This document shows, piece by piece, positions 8,842 to 17,202 of a stretch of DNA of 64,000 nucleotides; position 1 is the stretch's first letter, and each line of letters starts with the position of its first letter. Position numbers and translations under genes: made by a program. Origin of the DNA: DASXMT01 sp963755985 (GTDB taxonomy: Bacteria; Actinomycetota; Acidimicrobiia; Acidimicrobiales; RAAP-2); contig CAVWLO010000004.1 of assembly GCA_963755985.1 (NCBI GenBank), forward strand, positions 496,001 through 560,000. Reading direction: 5' to 3'. The notes beneath the pieces are model-generated. The model did no database searches. It was given only the letters and a program-made list of their open reading frames with translations, and was not told the DNA's origin.

Positions 8842-9522
8842 ATGGCCCACGACTCGTCCAACCAAGAACAGGTGTTGATGGCCGGTGAGTTCTCGGCCTG
8901 GATCGTCGACATGCAGGCGGCGTTGCTCGGTGAGAGCGGGGCACAGGTTCCCTGCTGTGGCTGCACTGCCTGTTGCACCTCGTCGCAGTTCGTCCACATA
9001 GCCCCCGATGAGACCGACACGCTCTCCCACATACCCGCAGACATCCTGTTCCCGGCGCCCCGCCTACCTCCTGGCCATGTCCTGCTCGGCTATGACGAGG
9101 AGGGGCGCTGCCCGATGTTGATCGACAACCGGTGCTCGATCTACGAGCACCGACCGAGAACGTGCCGCGCCTACGACTGCCGGGTCTTTCCTGCTGCCGG
9201 CGTCGAGGTCGACGATGGGCAGGTTTCCATCGCCCAACGAGCGCGACGATGGCGATTCAGCTTTCCCACCGAGGCCGACCGGATCGAGTACGACGCAGTC
9301 CACGCCGCCGCGACCTTCCTCGATGAGCACAGCGACATGCTCCGGGCCGCCGGTCTCCCGGCCAACGCCTTCCAGCGCGCCGTTTTGGCCGTCCAGATCC
9401 ACCGGACTTTTCTGGCCCGCGACGAGGCGAACGACAGGATCGCCGTCATCGATCCCGAACCCGAGGTGGTGCGGGCCGAGATCGTGCACATCACGGAGCC
9501 CGGCGGACACAGACCTACGTGA
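8842..9522 (+). CDS. YkgJ-family cysteine-cluster protein
   Basis: 226 residues. It contains the Fe/Zn-chelating cysteine cluster of the YkgJ/Fe-S oxidoreductase-like family: CCGCTACC near residue 37, then CPMLIDNRCSIYEHRP and TCRAYDCRVFP around residues 93-120. Eight or more cysteines with this spacing suggest a bound metal or cluster; the cellular role is not established for the family. The ATG at 8842 is preferred, with weak GAGAAG upstream; an alternative start at 8800 would add 14 residues. The stop is about 60 bp before the aldo/keto reductase start, so cotranscription is possible. Confidence 0.8.
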   Translation: MAHDSSNQEQVLMAGEFSAWIVDMQAALLGESGAQVPCCGCTACCTSSQFVHIAPDETDTLSHIPADILFPAPRLPPGHVLLGYDEEGRCPMLIDNRCSIYEHRPRTCRAYDCRVFPAAGVEVDDGQVSIAQRARRWRFSFPTEADRIEYDAVHAAATFLDEHSDMLRAAGLPANAFQRAVLAVQIHRTFLARDEANDRIAVIDPEPEVVRAEIVHITEPGGHRPT

Positions 9523-9585
9523 CGAGCCGCCGTCCGTGCCCGGCTTCGACTGGACTTCGCCGGGCACCCTGTTCAATATGGGAGC

Positions 9586-10443
9586 ATGCCCAGCGACGCT
9601 GCCCTCCTAGCCGGCCGCCCGGTCCACCGGATGGGGTTCGGCGCCATGCAGCTACCGGGCCCCGGCGTGTTCGGGCCGCCCGCTGACCGGGGCCAAGCCC
9701 TCGCCGTAGTGCGCCGGGTGGCCGAAGCCGGGGTCGACCATATCGACACGGCCCAGTTCTACGGACCTGACGTGGCCAACGAGCTGATTCACGAAGCTCT
9801 CTTTCCGTACTCGGAAGATCTGGTTCTGGTCTCGAAGGTTGGCGCGGTGCGCGACGAGAAACGCCAGTGGCTGCCCGCCCAACGACCGGAGGAGCTGCGA
9901 ACCGGGGTCGAGGCCAACCTGGCCAGTTTGGAGCTCGATCAGGTCCCGGTCGTCAACCTCCGGCGACACCCGGAGTCCGACGTACCCTTCCCCGAACAGC
10001 TCGATGCCATGATTGCCCTTCGTCACGAGGGTCTCATCGGCGCCATCGGGCTGAGCAACGTGACCCTGGACGACTATCGGGTGGCCCGCTCCCGGACCGA
10101 TGTGGCCTGCGTGCAGAACGCCTACAACCTGACTGACCGCAGCGACCAGCCGCTGTTCGACGCCTGCCGAGAGGACGCCGTGCCCTACGTGCCGTTCTTC
10201 CCCCTCGGCTCGGCGTTCTTCGCCGACAACCCCGTCCTCGACGCCCCCGCCGTCGAGGAAGCAGCTCGCCGACTCGGTGCCACCCGGGCACAGGTGGCCC
10301 TGGCCTGGCTGCTCGATCAAGCACCGACGGTCTTGCTCATCCCGGGTACCTCGTCGCTGGCCCACCTGGAGGAGAATCTGGCCGCCACCGACGTGGTCCT
10401 CGACGAGGCGGCCGTCGAAGCGCTGGGCCGGGCAGCGGACTGA
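9586..10443 (+). CDS. Aldo/keto reductase
   Basis: 285-residue NADPH-dependent oxidoreductase with a TIM-barrel fold. The catalytic tetrad is recognisable: Asp and Tyr in VDHIDTAQFYG (residues about 50-60), Lys in VLVSKVGAV (about 85) and His in VNLRRHPES (about 125). The NADP phosphate site is represented by LLIPGTSSLAHLEENL near residue 250, matching the family's IPGxSxxxHxxxN pattern. Length is slightly shorter than the usual 300-330. The 3' end is followed at once by the decayed LtrA gene on the other strand. Substrate unknown. Confidence 0.88.
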   Translation: MPSDAALLAGRPVHRMGFGAMQLPGPGVFGPPADRGQALAVVRRVAEAGVDHIDTAQFYGPDVANELIHEALFPYSEDLVLVSKVGAVRDEKRQWLPAQRPEELRTGVEANLASLELDQVPVVNLRRHPESDVPFPEQLDAMIALRHEGLIGAIGLSNVTLDDYRVARSRTDVACVQNAYNLTDRSDQPLFDACREDAVPYVPFFPLGSAFFADNPVLDAPAVEEAARRLGATRAQVALAWLLDQAPTVLLIPGTSSLAHLEENLAATDVVLDEAAVEALGRAAD

Positions 10444-10446
10444 GAG

Positions 10447-11063
10447 GCGACACGGCATTCCCCGGCAGTACCCCGGTTGCCCGCTCCCGTCGCCGCACTG
10501 GCGAAGACGAGGTAGTGCCCATCGCCCCAGGCGAACGCACCGGTAAGCCGCTCGGCGAACGCCTCCCGGGCCTGGTCGACGATCCGTCCCGCGGGCATGT
10601 CGAAATAGACCCACCGCATCGAAAAGACGATGAGCAGGCCGCCAGACACCACGTAACCCAGCTCTCCGAAGGTCGACCTGGTGTCGAGTGCGATCTTCAC
10701 GCCCCTCGAGGCGGCGAGGAGCGACTCACCGAGGACGATGATCGTGAAGAGGGCGTAGCGCTCGGCGATGTGAAACGGGTGCCAGGAGGTCCGGCCGACT
10801 CGGCCCACACGGGGACGGCCAATTCTGCCAGGGCAAGCCACGTGAAGTTCATCCACTCCCACCAAGTTCCGAAGAAGACGAGCGGGTAGCCGATCAGGGC
10901 GTTCCGCACGTTTCCGTCGGCCAGGCCCAGCTCGAGCCCGTCGGCTGCCTGTACCACCGCCACGACAAAGGTGAGGTCGAAGAAGAGCTCGAGGGGAGTC
11001 GAGGCCCGGTGACGCTCAGCTGGGTCCCGTGCCGACGTCCGTCCGAGCACTTGCACTCGGACA
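10447..11063 (-). pseudogene. Low-temperature requirement A (LtrA) membrane protein, decayed
   Basis: Intact LtrA proteins are polytopic membrane proteins of about 380-400 residues. Here the N-terminal signature STPLELFFDLTFVVAVVQ and GTWWEWMNFTWLA is followed directly by LAVPVWAESAG. In intact homologues these blocks are separated by roughly a hundred residues, so an internal piece is deleted. The next block, TSWHPFHIAERYALF and TIIVLGESLLAA, is in a different frame (shift near 10790). The C-terminal part ends soon after FAWGDGHYLVFASAA, beside the aldo/keto reductase. Deletion, frameshift and truncation together make this a genuine pseudogene rather than a read error. Confidence 0.8.
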
Positions 11064-11168
11064 TCGTCCCAGTACGCCGGCCCGAGGTCCTGTTGCTCGG
11101 CCACCGCGCCGTTCAATCGACCAACGGAGGCCGGGCCTCGACGGCTGACCAGCAGAGCCAGGTGGCTC

Positions 11169-12356
11169 CTACCCCAGGGCCATCGCCGCATGCATGGCGA
11201 TGCCCGTGGTCATGGCCGCCTCGTCGAGCACCATCCGGTTGGAGTGGTTGGGGGCCGGGTGGGCCACCCCTCGCGGAGCCGCGCCGAGGAAGGCCATCGA
11301 TCCGGAAACCCGTTGCAGCACATAGGACCAGTCCTCGGCGCCCATGACCGGGTTTGGCATGCGAGCTACGCCGGCTTCGCCGATCACCTGGGCGGCCACG
11401 CTGAGCGTCCGCTCTGCGGCGGCCCCCTGGTTGACCGTGACCGGGTAGCTGCACCCGAGCCACTCGACGTCGGCCGTACAGCCATGGGCCTCGGCCACAT
11501 GCGCGGCTACCCGCCCCAGCCCGGCCACGACGAGATCCCTCGACGCGTCAGAAACGGCCCGGACGGTGCCGTTACAGATGGCCGTCTCGGGGATGACGTT
11601 GAACGCCGTGCCGGCATGGATCTCCGTGACGGTGAGCACGGCAGGATCGAACACCGGCACACGCCGGGTGACCATCGACTGGAGGGCGGTGACGATCTCA
11701 CAGGCCACGGGCACCGGGTCGGTCGCGTCGTGTGGCATCGAGGCGTGACCCCCGGCCCCTCGCACAGTCATCCGGAACTCGTCGGCCGATGCCAGCAGCG
11801 TCCCCACCCGGCTGGCCACCACGCCGGTCGGGAGCATCGGGGTGACGTGGATGGCGAAGGCCCGGTCGATGCTCCCGTGGTTCTGGAGCAGTCCCTCGTC
11901 GAGCATGATCCTGGCGCCGCCGTGGCCCTCCTCGCCGGGCTGGAACATGAACACGACCCTGCCAGACAGGTCCCGTCGGCGACGCTGGAGGAGTCGTGCC
12001 GCAGCGACCAGCATGGCCACGTGTGCATCGTGGCCACAGGCGTGCATGTGGCCGTCGAGGTGCGAGCAGAACTCGAGCCCGGTGTCCTCGGGCATCTCGA
12101 GTGCGTCCATGTCGCCCCGTAACAGTGTCGTCGGTCCCTCGTCGTCGCCGTCGAGCACCGCCACGACCGAGCTCGTCCTGGTGCCGGTAGTGACGGAGAG
12201 TCCCAACCCGTCGATCGCCTCGAGTATGGCGGCCTGCGTGGTAGGAAGGAAGAGGCCGATCTCGGGGTGGGCATGGATGCGTCGGCGCAGGGCGATGGCC
12301 GAGTCGAGCAGACCGTCGGCCTCCTCGAGTAGGGATGCATCGGGCCGAAAGCTCAC
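11169..12356 (-). CDS. M20-family amidohydrolase (hippurate hydrolase/IAA-amino acid hydrolase type)
   Basis: 395 residues, the usual length for M20D metallopeptidases that hydrolyse N-acyl amino acids. Metal-ligand motifs are LRGDMDALEM (about residue 80), HACGHDAHVAML (about 108), FQPGEEGHGGA with the catalytic glutamate (about 142) and AIHVTPML (about 170). The dimerisation-domain motif GAGGHASMPHDATDP and the final ligand region GAEDWSYVLQ are present. It is divergent from the DAC-domain gene. Nothing in the neighbourhood fixes the acyl or amino acid substrate. Confidence 0.9.
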   Translation of the reverse strand: MSFRPDASLLEEADGLLDSAIALRRRIHAHPEIGLFLPTTQAAILEAIDGLGLSVTTGTRTSSVVAVLDGDDEGPTTLLRGDMDALEMPEDTGLEFCSHLDGHMHACGHDAHVAMLVAAARLLQRRRRDLSGRVVFMFQPGEEGHGGARIMLDEGLLQNHGSIDRAFAIHVTPMLPTGVVASRVGTLLASADEFRMTVRGAGGHASMPHDATDPVPVACEIVTALQSMVTRRVPVFDPAVLTVTEIHAGTAFNVIPETAICNGTVRAVSDASRDLVVAGLGRVAAHVAEAHGCTADVEWLGCSYPVTVNQGAAAERTLSVAAQVIGEAGVARMPNPVMGAEDWSYVLQRVSGSMAFLGAAPRGVAHPAPNHSNRMVLDEAAMTTGIAMHAAMALG

Positions 12357-12432
12357 CGACGAATGCTAGGCCCAAGCCTGGTGCCGCCGCCCGCGTTCGA
12401 TCAAGCCCGGTGCCGCTTGCGTTGGGCCAAGG

Positions 12433-12460
12433 TTGGACCGGCTGTCGGCATCGCTACGAT
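12433..12460 (+). promoter_or_regulatory. Sigma70-type promoter for a leaderless DAC-domain gene
   Basis: TTGGAC at 12433-12438 and TACGAT at 12455-12460 are separated by 16 nt. The -10 box lies 7 nt before the GTG at 12468, so transcription would begin at or next to the start codon and give a leaderless mRNA, a common arrangement in Actinomycetota. This argues against the alternative ATG at 12363, which would leave only 6 nt between the two divergent start codons. Confidence 0.6.
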
Positions 12461-12467
12461 CGACGCT

Positions 12468-13445
12468 GTGCCTGAGCCCGGTCCCATCCGCGAGCCTGGG
12501 GCCGCTCGGCTGCGGCGGCTCGCCGAGGAGCTCGAGGAAAGCGGGCTGCACCCTGAGGGGCCAGGGGGCTTCCCGGCGATCCTGGTCGAGGAGATCGATT
12601 ACGCGCTCCGTCCGCCAGTCCACGAGCGGCGGGTGGTCAGCAGCGGCACGATCCTTGATCCCCGGTCCGATCCGGCCACCTGGGCACCGGGGACGCAGCT
12701 CGACATCACCCGCCAGGCGCTGGACCAGCAGCCCTTGGCCGCGGCGCGCCGCTTCGCCGACGGGCTCTCGAGCTGGCTCTTGCGCCGCACGGACGGCACC
12801 ACCGAGTGGATGGTCCTCGATCGTCCCGCCGGATCGGAACGGGACCTCGTCGTACTGGCCGGCGTGCTTGAGGCCACCATCGTGCAGCGGCACCCGGCAG
12901 GATCGGTGCGGGTTGTCGGACGATTCGGCGTGCTCCGCTGGGAGGGCTTCAGTTGGCACCACGAGCCGCCGGTCAGCAGTTGGATCGACGGGATCACAGC
13001 CAGTGAGGCCCACGGCGATCCCAGAGTCATTGAGGCGATGCTCGAGTTCGCCGTACACGACCTGGGCTCCCTGGGCATCGGGTCCTTGCTCATCTATCGG
13101 CCCCAGGCCGAGCCCGGTCCCCCGGTCGAGGAACGACTCCCGACGCCGCCACCCCTTCGCATCCGCTGGGCCGCCCACCTCGCGCCACTCCGCCACGCGT
13201 TGGCCCAGATCGACGGCGCCGCCATCTTCGACACGATGGGGGTGCTACGCCGGCTCGGTGTGCGGTTGGTGCCCAGCACCACGGCCGAAGCGACGGTGGA
13301 GCCATTCGGCGGCACACGCCACACCTCCGGCCGTCGCTACAGCCATGACGACCCGCTCGCCACCGTGATCGCCGTGAGCGAGGACGGGCCGGTCTCTGTC
13401 CTCCGCAACGGGGAAGTGCTCGGCAGGTCGCCGTACGGTCAGTGA
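12468..13445 (+). CDS. DAC-domain (DisA_N-like) putative diadenylate cyclase
   Basis: 325 residues. The C-terminal third looks like the DisA_N/DAC domain that condenses two ATP into the second messenger c-di-AMP: HALAQIDGAAIFDTMG carries the DGA motif, and FGGTRHTSGRRYSHDDP carries the GTRH(R/T) motif, followed by the strand VIAVSEDGPVSVLRNGEVLG. Just before it, EFAVHDLGSLGIGSLLIYRP also resembles the start of a DAC domain. The N-terminal 170 residues do not match DisA helix-hairpin-helix or CdaA membrane regions and are of unknown function. No membrane helix is evident. The start at GTG 12468 is supported by the adjacent promoter. Activity is inferred from motifs only. Confidence 0.7.
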   Translation: MPEPGPIREPGAARLRRLAEELEESGLHPEGPGGFPAILVEEIDYALRPPVHERRVVSSGTILDPRSDPATWAPGTQLDITRQALDQQPLAAARRFADGLSSWLLRRTDGTTEWMVLDRPAGSERDLVVLAGVLEATIVQRHPAGSVRVVGRFGVLRWEGFSWHHEPPVSSWIDGITASEAHGDPRVIEAMLEFAVHDLGSLGIGSLLIYRPQAEPGPPVEERLPTPPPLRIRWAAHLAPLRHALAQIDGAAIFDTMGVLRRLGVRLVPSTTAEATVEPFGGTRHTSGRRYSHDDPLATVIAVSEDGPVSVLRNGEVLGRSPYGQ

Positions 13446-13574
13446 CCATACGGACCATCTGCGTGGCGCCCTGCGAATTCCTGGCCTTCACCCGAGACGG
13501 ACCGGTTTATCGCTGGCCCCGAGGCATTCGGTTCTGCTGGGCATCCAGCCCGACCTCGGAGTACCTTTCACTCC

Positions 13575-13967
13575 GTGCCTGATTCCTCCAGCTCGCACCA
13601 GACGAGCGGCTCCTGGGCCACCAGGGGCGAACCTGTCGCTGTGGCCGCGGCGCTGAAGGAGGCCGGGCGGGCCCTCGGAGGGAAGGTCTCAGCCGAACGC
13701 AACAACCTGATCGACATGACGTTCGGGTCGCCGGCCGGCTATCGCCTCTTGGGCACGCTTGCACCGGTCCGCACCAGACCCGTGACCCTGCGAGTGTCGA
13801 TTGATATCGCATCCACCGATGTGGCCACGGTCACGGTCACGGCACTCAACGACCCCGGTCGCTACGACGTCGAGGTGTCGTCGCTCTCGAGCCGGCAGTT
13901 CGTAAGAGCATGTTCGCGCCTGTTGAACGGGCTTCGGGAAGCCGCGCCTCCTATGGACCGGGTCTGA
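13575..13967 (+). CDS. Hypothetical protein, 130 residues
   Basis: Small soluble protein beginning at GTG 13575. The body (GEPVAVAAALKEAGRALGG, then alternating strand-like segments such as PVTLRVSIDIAS and VATVTVTALND) suggests a mixed alpha/beta fold. I do not recognise a family. Codon use matches neighbouring real genes, and the stop is close upstream of the nucleosidase gene, so the two are probably cotranscribed downstream of the DAC-domain gene. Confidence 0.5.
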   Translation: MPDSSSSHQTSGSWATRGEPVAVAAALKEAGRALGGKVSAERNNLIDMTFGSPAGYRLLGTLAPVRTRPVTLRVSIDIASTDVATVTVTALNDPGRYDVEVSSLSSRQFVRACSRLLNGLREAAPPMDRV

Positions 13968-14004
13968 CCTCCTGCGACCTCGCCACGTTGTCGTCCTGGC
14001 ACCC

Positions 14005-14700
14005 ATGCCGCTGGAGATGGACGCGGTCGTTGCCGCTTTCGGGCTCAGCCGCACCCGCGACGCACCGGGCGCCGCGGCCGAGGGCCGCGTGGGCACGTCA
14101 GCCGTCACCGCCCTCCACATCGGCATGGGACCCGCCTCGACGCGAGAGACGACGTCCCGGCTGTTCGACACGACCGATCCCGACCACGTGCCCGTCGACC
14201 ACGTGATGATCGCCGGCATCTGTGGCGGTCTCCACCCCCAACTCGGCGTCGGCACCCTTATCAATCCCGAGACGGTCATCGACCACACGAGCGGCGCCGC
14301 GTACCGCCACGACCCGCCGGGCGACACACCTCGAGTGGGGAAGCTCATCACCACCGAGGGGGTGAACTTCGACCGCCAACTGAGCCTGCAGTTCTTCCGG
14401 GAGGGCTGCCTCGGGGTGGACATGGAGTCATCGGCCGTGGCCGAGGTGTGCGAGGCCCACGGGTGCGCGTGGTCAGTCTACCGGTGCATCAGCGACCGGC
14501 ACTTCGACGACCTCCTCGACGAGAGGGTCGTGGCCATGACCAACCCTGACGGAACGCCCAATTTCGCCGAAGTCGAACGGCTCATGGCCGCCGATCCCGA
14601 GCTGGCCCAGAGGCTCGAACGTCTGGCCCACGACACCACGCTGGCAGCCCGACTGGCCGCTGAGGCCGCGTTCCGGGGGTGCCTTGCCCTCGACGGCTGA
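14005..14700 (+). CDS. Nucleoside phosphorylase / MTA-SAH nucleosidase-like protein
   Basis: 231 residues of the PNP_UDP_1 superfamily, which cleaves N-glycosidic bonds of nucleosides or methylthioadenosine. The purine/ribose site motif LGVDMESSAVAEVC, then VYRCISD with the catalytic aspartate, and the glycine-rich MIAGICGGLHPQLGVGTLI are visible. In-frame codons upstream of the ATG read VVVLAPMPLEMDAV, which matches the conserved N-terminal strand of the family, but no ATG/GTG/TTG occurs between a stop at 13924 and 14005. Either CTG at 13972 initiates or the strand is translated from a shorter start. Substrate not decidable. Confidence 0.75.
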   Translation: MPLEMDAVVAAFGLSRTRDAPGAAAEGRVGTSAVTALHIGMGPASTRETTSRLFDTTDPDHVPVDHVMIAGICGGLHPQLGVGTLINPETVIDHTSGAAYRHDPPGDTPRVGKLITTEGVNFDRQLSLQFFREGCLGVDMESSAVAEVCEAHGCAWSVYRCISDRHFDDLLDERVVAMTNPDGTPNFAEVERLMAADPELAQRLERLAHDTTLAARLAAEAAFRGCLALDG

Positions 14701-14702
14701 CG

Positions 14703-14858
14703 AGCGGTCAGGGTGCGGAGGTCGCCGGCCGTCTCGCTCCGGATGAGGCCGAGGGTCATGGCCAGGATGCCCGGAGCCAACACGAACGACCCGGCTATGA
14801 CCATCGAGACCAAGTCCAGCGCGCCCACCTCGTCGGAGATCATCAACCGGGCCAGCGC
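14703..14858 (-). pseudogene. Fragment of an FtsX-like ABC permease
   Basis: A minus-strand piece of about 50 codons reads as the end of a transmembrane segment followed by LIRSETAGDLRTLTA, which closely resembles the cytoplasmic coupling segment of actinobacterial FtsX-like permeases (typically a helix, then RSExxxDLRTLTAxGA). It has no start, no stop of its own and no partner ATPase, so it is a remnant. The open frame around it in both directions is not protein-like. The identification rests on one short motif. Confidence 0.35.
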
Positions 14859-14886
14859 CTTGTCTCGTGGGAGAGTCCGAGTGAAT

Positions 14887-14978
14887 CGACAATCCTGCCG
14901 ACAAGCGAACCGACAATCCTGCCGACAAGCGAACCGACAACCCTCGACAAGCGAACCGACAACCCTCGACAAGCGAAC
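14887..14978. repeat. Four-copy tandem repeat upstream of the sugar ABC operon
   Basis: Two identical 24-bp units (14887-14910, 14911-14934) are followed by two identical 22-bp units (14935-14956, 14957-14978). Each begins CGACAA and ends CGACAAGCGAAC; the two types differ in a 4-5 nt internal block. The array ends about 140 bp before the solute-binding protein start. The copies lack spacers, so this is not a CRISPR array. It could be a cluster of regulator sites or a slippage product. Confidence 0.8.
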
Positions 14979-15116
14979 TGCGTCGACACGTCCGCGGCTG
15001 TCGCGGTTTGGACATGGATCGGCACGGGTATGTTTTTTGAATGTTATGTTTCCGTTGCCTTTCGACGTCCAATGCACTACAACGGATTCGGAAGCAATGC
15101 GATTGGGGGGAGTGCA

Positions 15117-16346
15117 ATGGTCGGTCATGGGTTACGGGTCAACAGGGGACGCGCCGTGGTGAGTAGGCGACGTGCAGTGACAACACTTGGGTTGGTCGGT
15201 GGCCTCATCGGGTCACTCGTTGGGATCGGCGCCAGCGAGGTCTCTGCGTCGGCAGCCTCGTCCCCGACTGTGTCGGTGAAGGCATTCACCAACAACTTCG
15301 CAGCCATGAAGACCCTGACGTCAGTGACCAAGGCGGGGAAGGGGAAGGTAGCCGTCATCCTCCCCGACACCGTGTCCTCGGCCCGCTATACACAATTCGA
15401 CGACCCGTACCTGACCAAGGCACTCGAAACAGCCGGGCTACCGGCGTCCGAATTCAGCGTGCAGAACGCCCAGGGAAGCGACACGACGCAGCTGACTGAC
15501 GCACAGTCGGCCATCGCTGGGGGCGCCAGCGTCCTGGTCGTGGACCCGCTCGACTCGGGCGTCGGCGCATCGATCGAGACGTACGCCAAGAGCCACGGAG
15601 TAGCGGTGATCGATTACGACCGACTCACACTCGGCGGCAGCCGCCAGTACTACGTAAGCTTCAACAACGTGAACGTGGGCACCCTGATGGGGAATGGGCT
15701 GGTCAGTTGCGCGGCCGCCTGGAAGGTGTCCAAGCCCAACGTCGCCGTCATGGTCGGCTCGCCCACCGACAACAACGCCACCCTCTTCGCCCAGGGCTAC
15801 AACGCCGTGCTGAATCCGAAGTTCAAGTCCGGCTCATGGACCCTGGCGGTACGGCCAGCTGGCACGTGGGACCCACCCACGGCTGAGACCGAGTTCCAGC
15901 AGGCATTGACGGCCCACCCGGGCATGAACGCCGTGCTCGTCCCCAATGACGAGAACGCCGCGCCGATCATCACCTACTTGAAGACGCTGAACATCCCGGC
16001 TCAAAAGTTTCCCGTGACCGGACAGGACGCAACGACGGTCGGGGTCCAGAACGTCATCTCGGGCTACCAATGTGGCACCGTCTACAAGCCGATCTACGTC
16101 GAGGCCCAGGCCGCCGCCGCCCTGGCGATCTACCTGCGGGCGGGTCAGACGCCGCCCAGTGGACTCGTGAACGGCACGTCCACCGACACAGTGACCGGCG
16201 CCAAGGTTCGCTCCTCCTTGCTGACGCCCCAATGGGTTACGCCGACCAATGTGGAATCCACGGTGGTGAAGGATCAGTTCGTCACCGCCGCTGAGATCTG
16301 CACAGGAGCCTTCGCCGCCGACTGCACCAAGTACGGCATCAAGTAG
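15117..16346 (+). CDS. Sugar ABC transporter solute-binding protein (xylose/ribose type)
   Basis: 409-residue periplasmic-binding-protein-like lipoprotein or secreted receptor for a pentose or related sugar. It starts with a twin-arginine-like basic stretch (VVSRRRAVTTLG) and a hydrophobic signal segment ending ASAASS. The mature part has the family 1 periplasmic-binding pattern: KVAVILPDTVSSARY, GASVLVVDPLDSGVG, GVAVIDYDRLTLGG and FPVTGQDATTVGVQNVISG, most like XylF. The ATG at 15117 follows GGGGGGAG. An AT-rich stretch at 15028-15055 probably carries the promoter. It is the first gene of a three-gene importer operon. Confidence 0.88.
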   Translation: MVGHGLRVNRGRAVVSRRRAVTTLGLVGGLIGSLVGIGASEVSASAASSPTVSVKAFTNNFAAMKTLTSVTKAGKGKVAVILPDTVSSARYTQFDDPYLTKALETAGLPASEFSVQNAQGSDTTQLTDAQSAIAGGASVLVVDPLDSGVGASIETYAKSHGVAVIDYDRLTLGGSRQYYVSFNNVNVGTLMGNGLVSCAAAWKVSKPNVAVMVGSPTDNNATLFAQGYNAVLNPKFKSGSWTLAVRPAGTWDPPTAETEFQQALTAHPGMNAVLVPNDENAAPIITYLKTLNIPAQKFPVTGQDATTVGVQNVISGYQCGTVYKPIYVEAQAAAALAIYLRAGQTPPSGLVNGTSTDTVTGAKVRSSLLTPQWVTPTNVESTVVKDQFVTAAEICTGAFAADCTKYGIK

Positions 16347-16364
16347 GGGCCGGCGGCGGCCCCG

Positions 16365-17198
16365 GTGGTGACCGACGTTGTTAGCACCGGTAGCCCGACC
16401 GAAGACGGGTACGATGACGGCGCCCTACTGAGCCTCCGCGGCATCTCCAAGAGCTTCGGTGCGGTCCAGGCCCTCCGGGACGTCAATTTCGACGTGGCGC
16501 CGGGCAAGGTCACGGCCCTCGTCGGAGACAACGGTGCCGGCAAGTCGACTTTGATCAAGACGATCTCGGGGATCTGGCAACCGAGCGAGGGGCAGATTTT
16601 CTGGAAGGGCAAGCCGGCCAACGTCCGGACACCCCGGGATGCCGACGCCCTGGGTATCGCCACCGTCTACCAGGACCTGGCTCTGTGCGACAACCTGGAC
16701 ATCGTCCAGAACATGTATCTCGGGCACGAGGAGCTTCGATTCGGCCTCCTGGATGAGAACATGATGGAGATCACGGCCCGCCAGGTCCTCACTGACCTGT
16801 CAGTCACCACCGTGCAGTCGATCCGACAACCGGTCGGGTCGCTCTCGGGTGGGCAGCGACAGGCCGTGGCCGTGGCCCGGGCCGTGATGCGCGACGCGCA
16901 GCTCGTGGTCATGGACGAGCCCACCGCCGCGCTCGGGGTATCGCAGACCGCCCAGGTCCTCGACCTGATTCGCCGATTGGCGTCCCGGAGCATCGCTGTC
17001 CTCGTGATCTCGCACAACCTCAACGACGTGTTCGCCGTGGCCAACCGGATAGCGGTGCTCCGGCTCGGCCACCTGGTGAGCAGCGGGCCCGTCGAGGACT
17101 ATGACACCCAGAGCACGGTCGAGCTGATCACGACGGGCAGGCTCGCCAACGACTCGAATGACGGCATCGGGCCCGCCGGCAGCGACTCGGAGGGGTGA
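16365..17198 (+). CDS. Sugar ABC transporter ATP-binding protein
   Basis: 277 residues and a single nucleotide-binding domain: Walker A GDNGAGKST, Q-loop TVYQDLALC, signature LSGGQRQAVAVARA, Walker B LVVMDEPTAAL and switch histidine ISHNL. XylG and RbsA normally carry two fused domains (about 500 residues). This is half that size, as in FrcA-type fructose/ribose systems, so it must act as a homodimer. The GTG at 16365 lies 18 nt after the binding-protein stop. Its stop is 4 nt before the permease start. Confidence 0.9.
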   Translation: MVTDVVSTGSPTEDGYDDGALLSLRGISKSFGAVQALRDVNFDVAPGKVTALVGDNGAGKSTLIKTISGIWQPSEGQIFWKGKPANVRTPRDADALGIATVYQDLALCDNLDIVQNMYLGHEELRFGLLDENMMEITARQVLTDLSVTTVQSIRQPVGSLSGGQRQAVAVARAVMRDAQLVVMDEPTAALGVSQTAQVLDLIRRLASRSIAVLVISHNLNDVFAVANRIAVLRLGHLVSSGPVEDYDTQSTVELITTGRLANDSNDGIGPAGSDSEG

Positions 17199-17202
17199 GG
17201 CC

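Noticed and set aside
14887..14978. CRISPR-like array
   Set aside because: Units are contiguous with no unique spacers and only four copies; no cas genes nearby.
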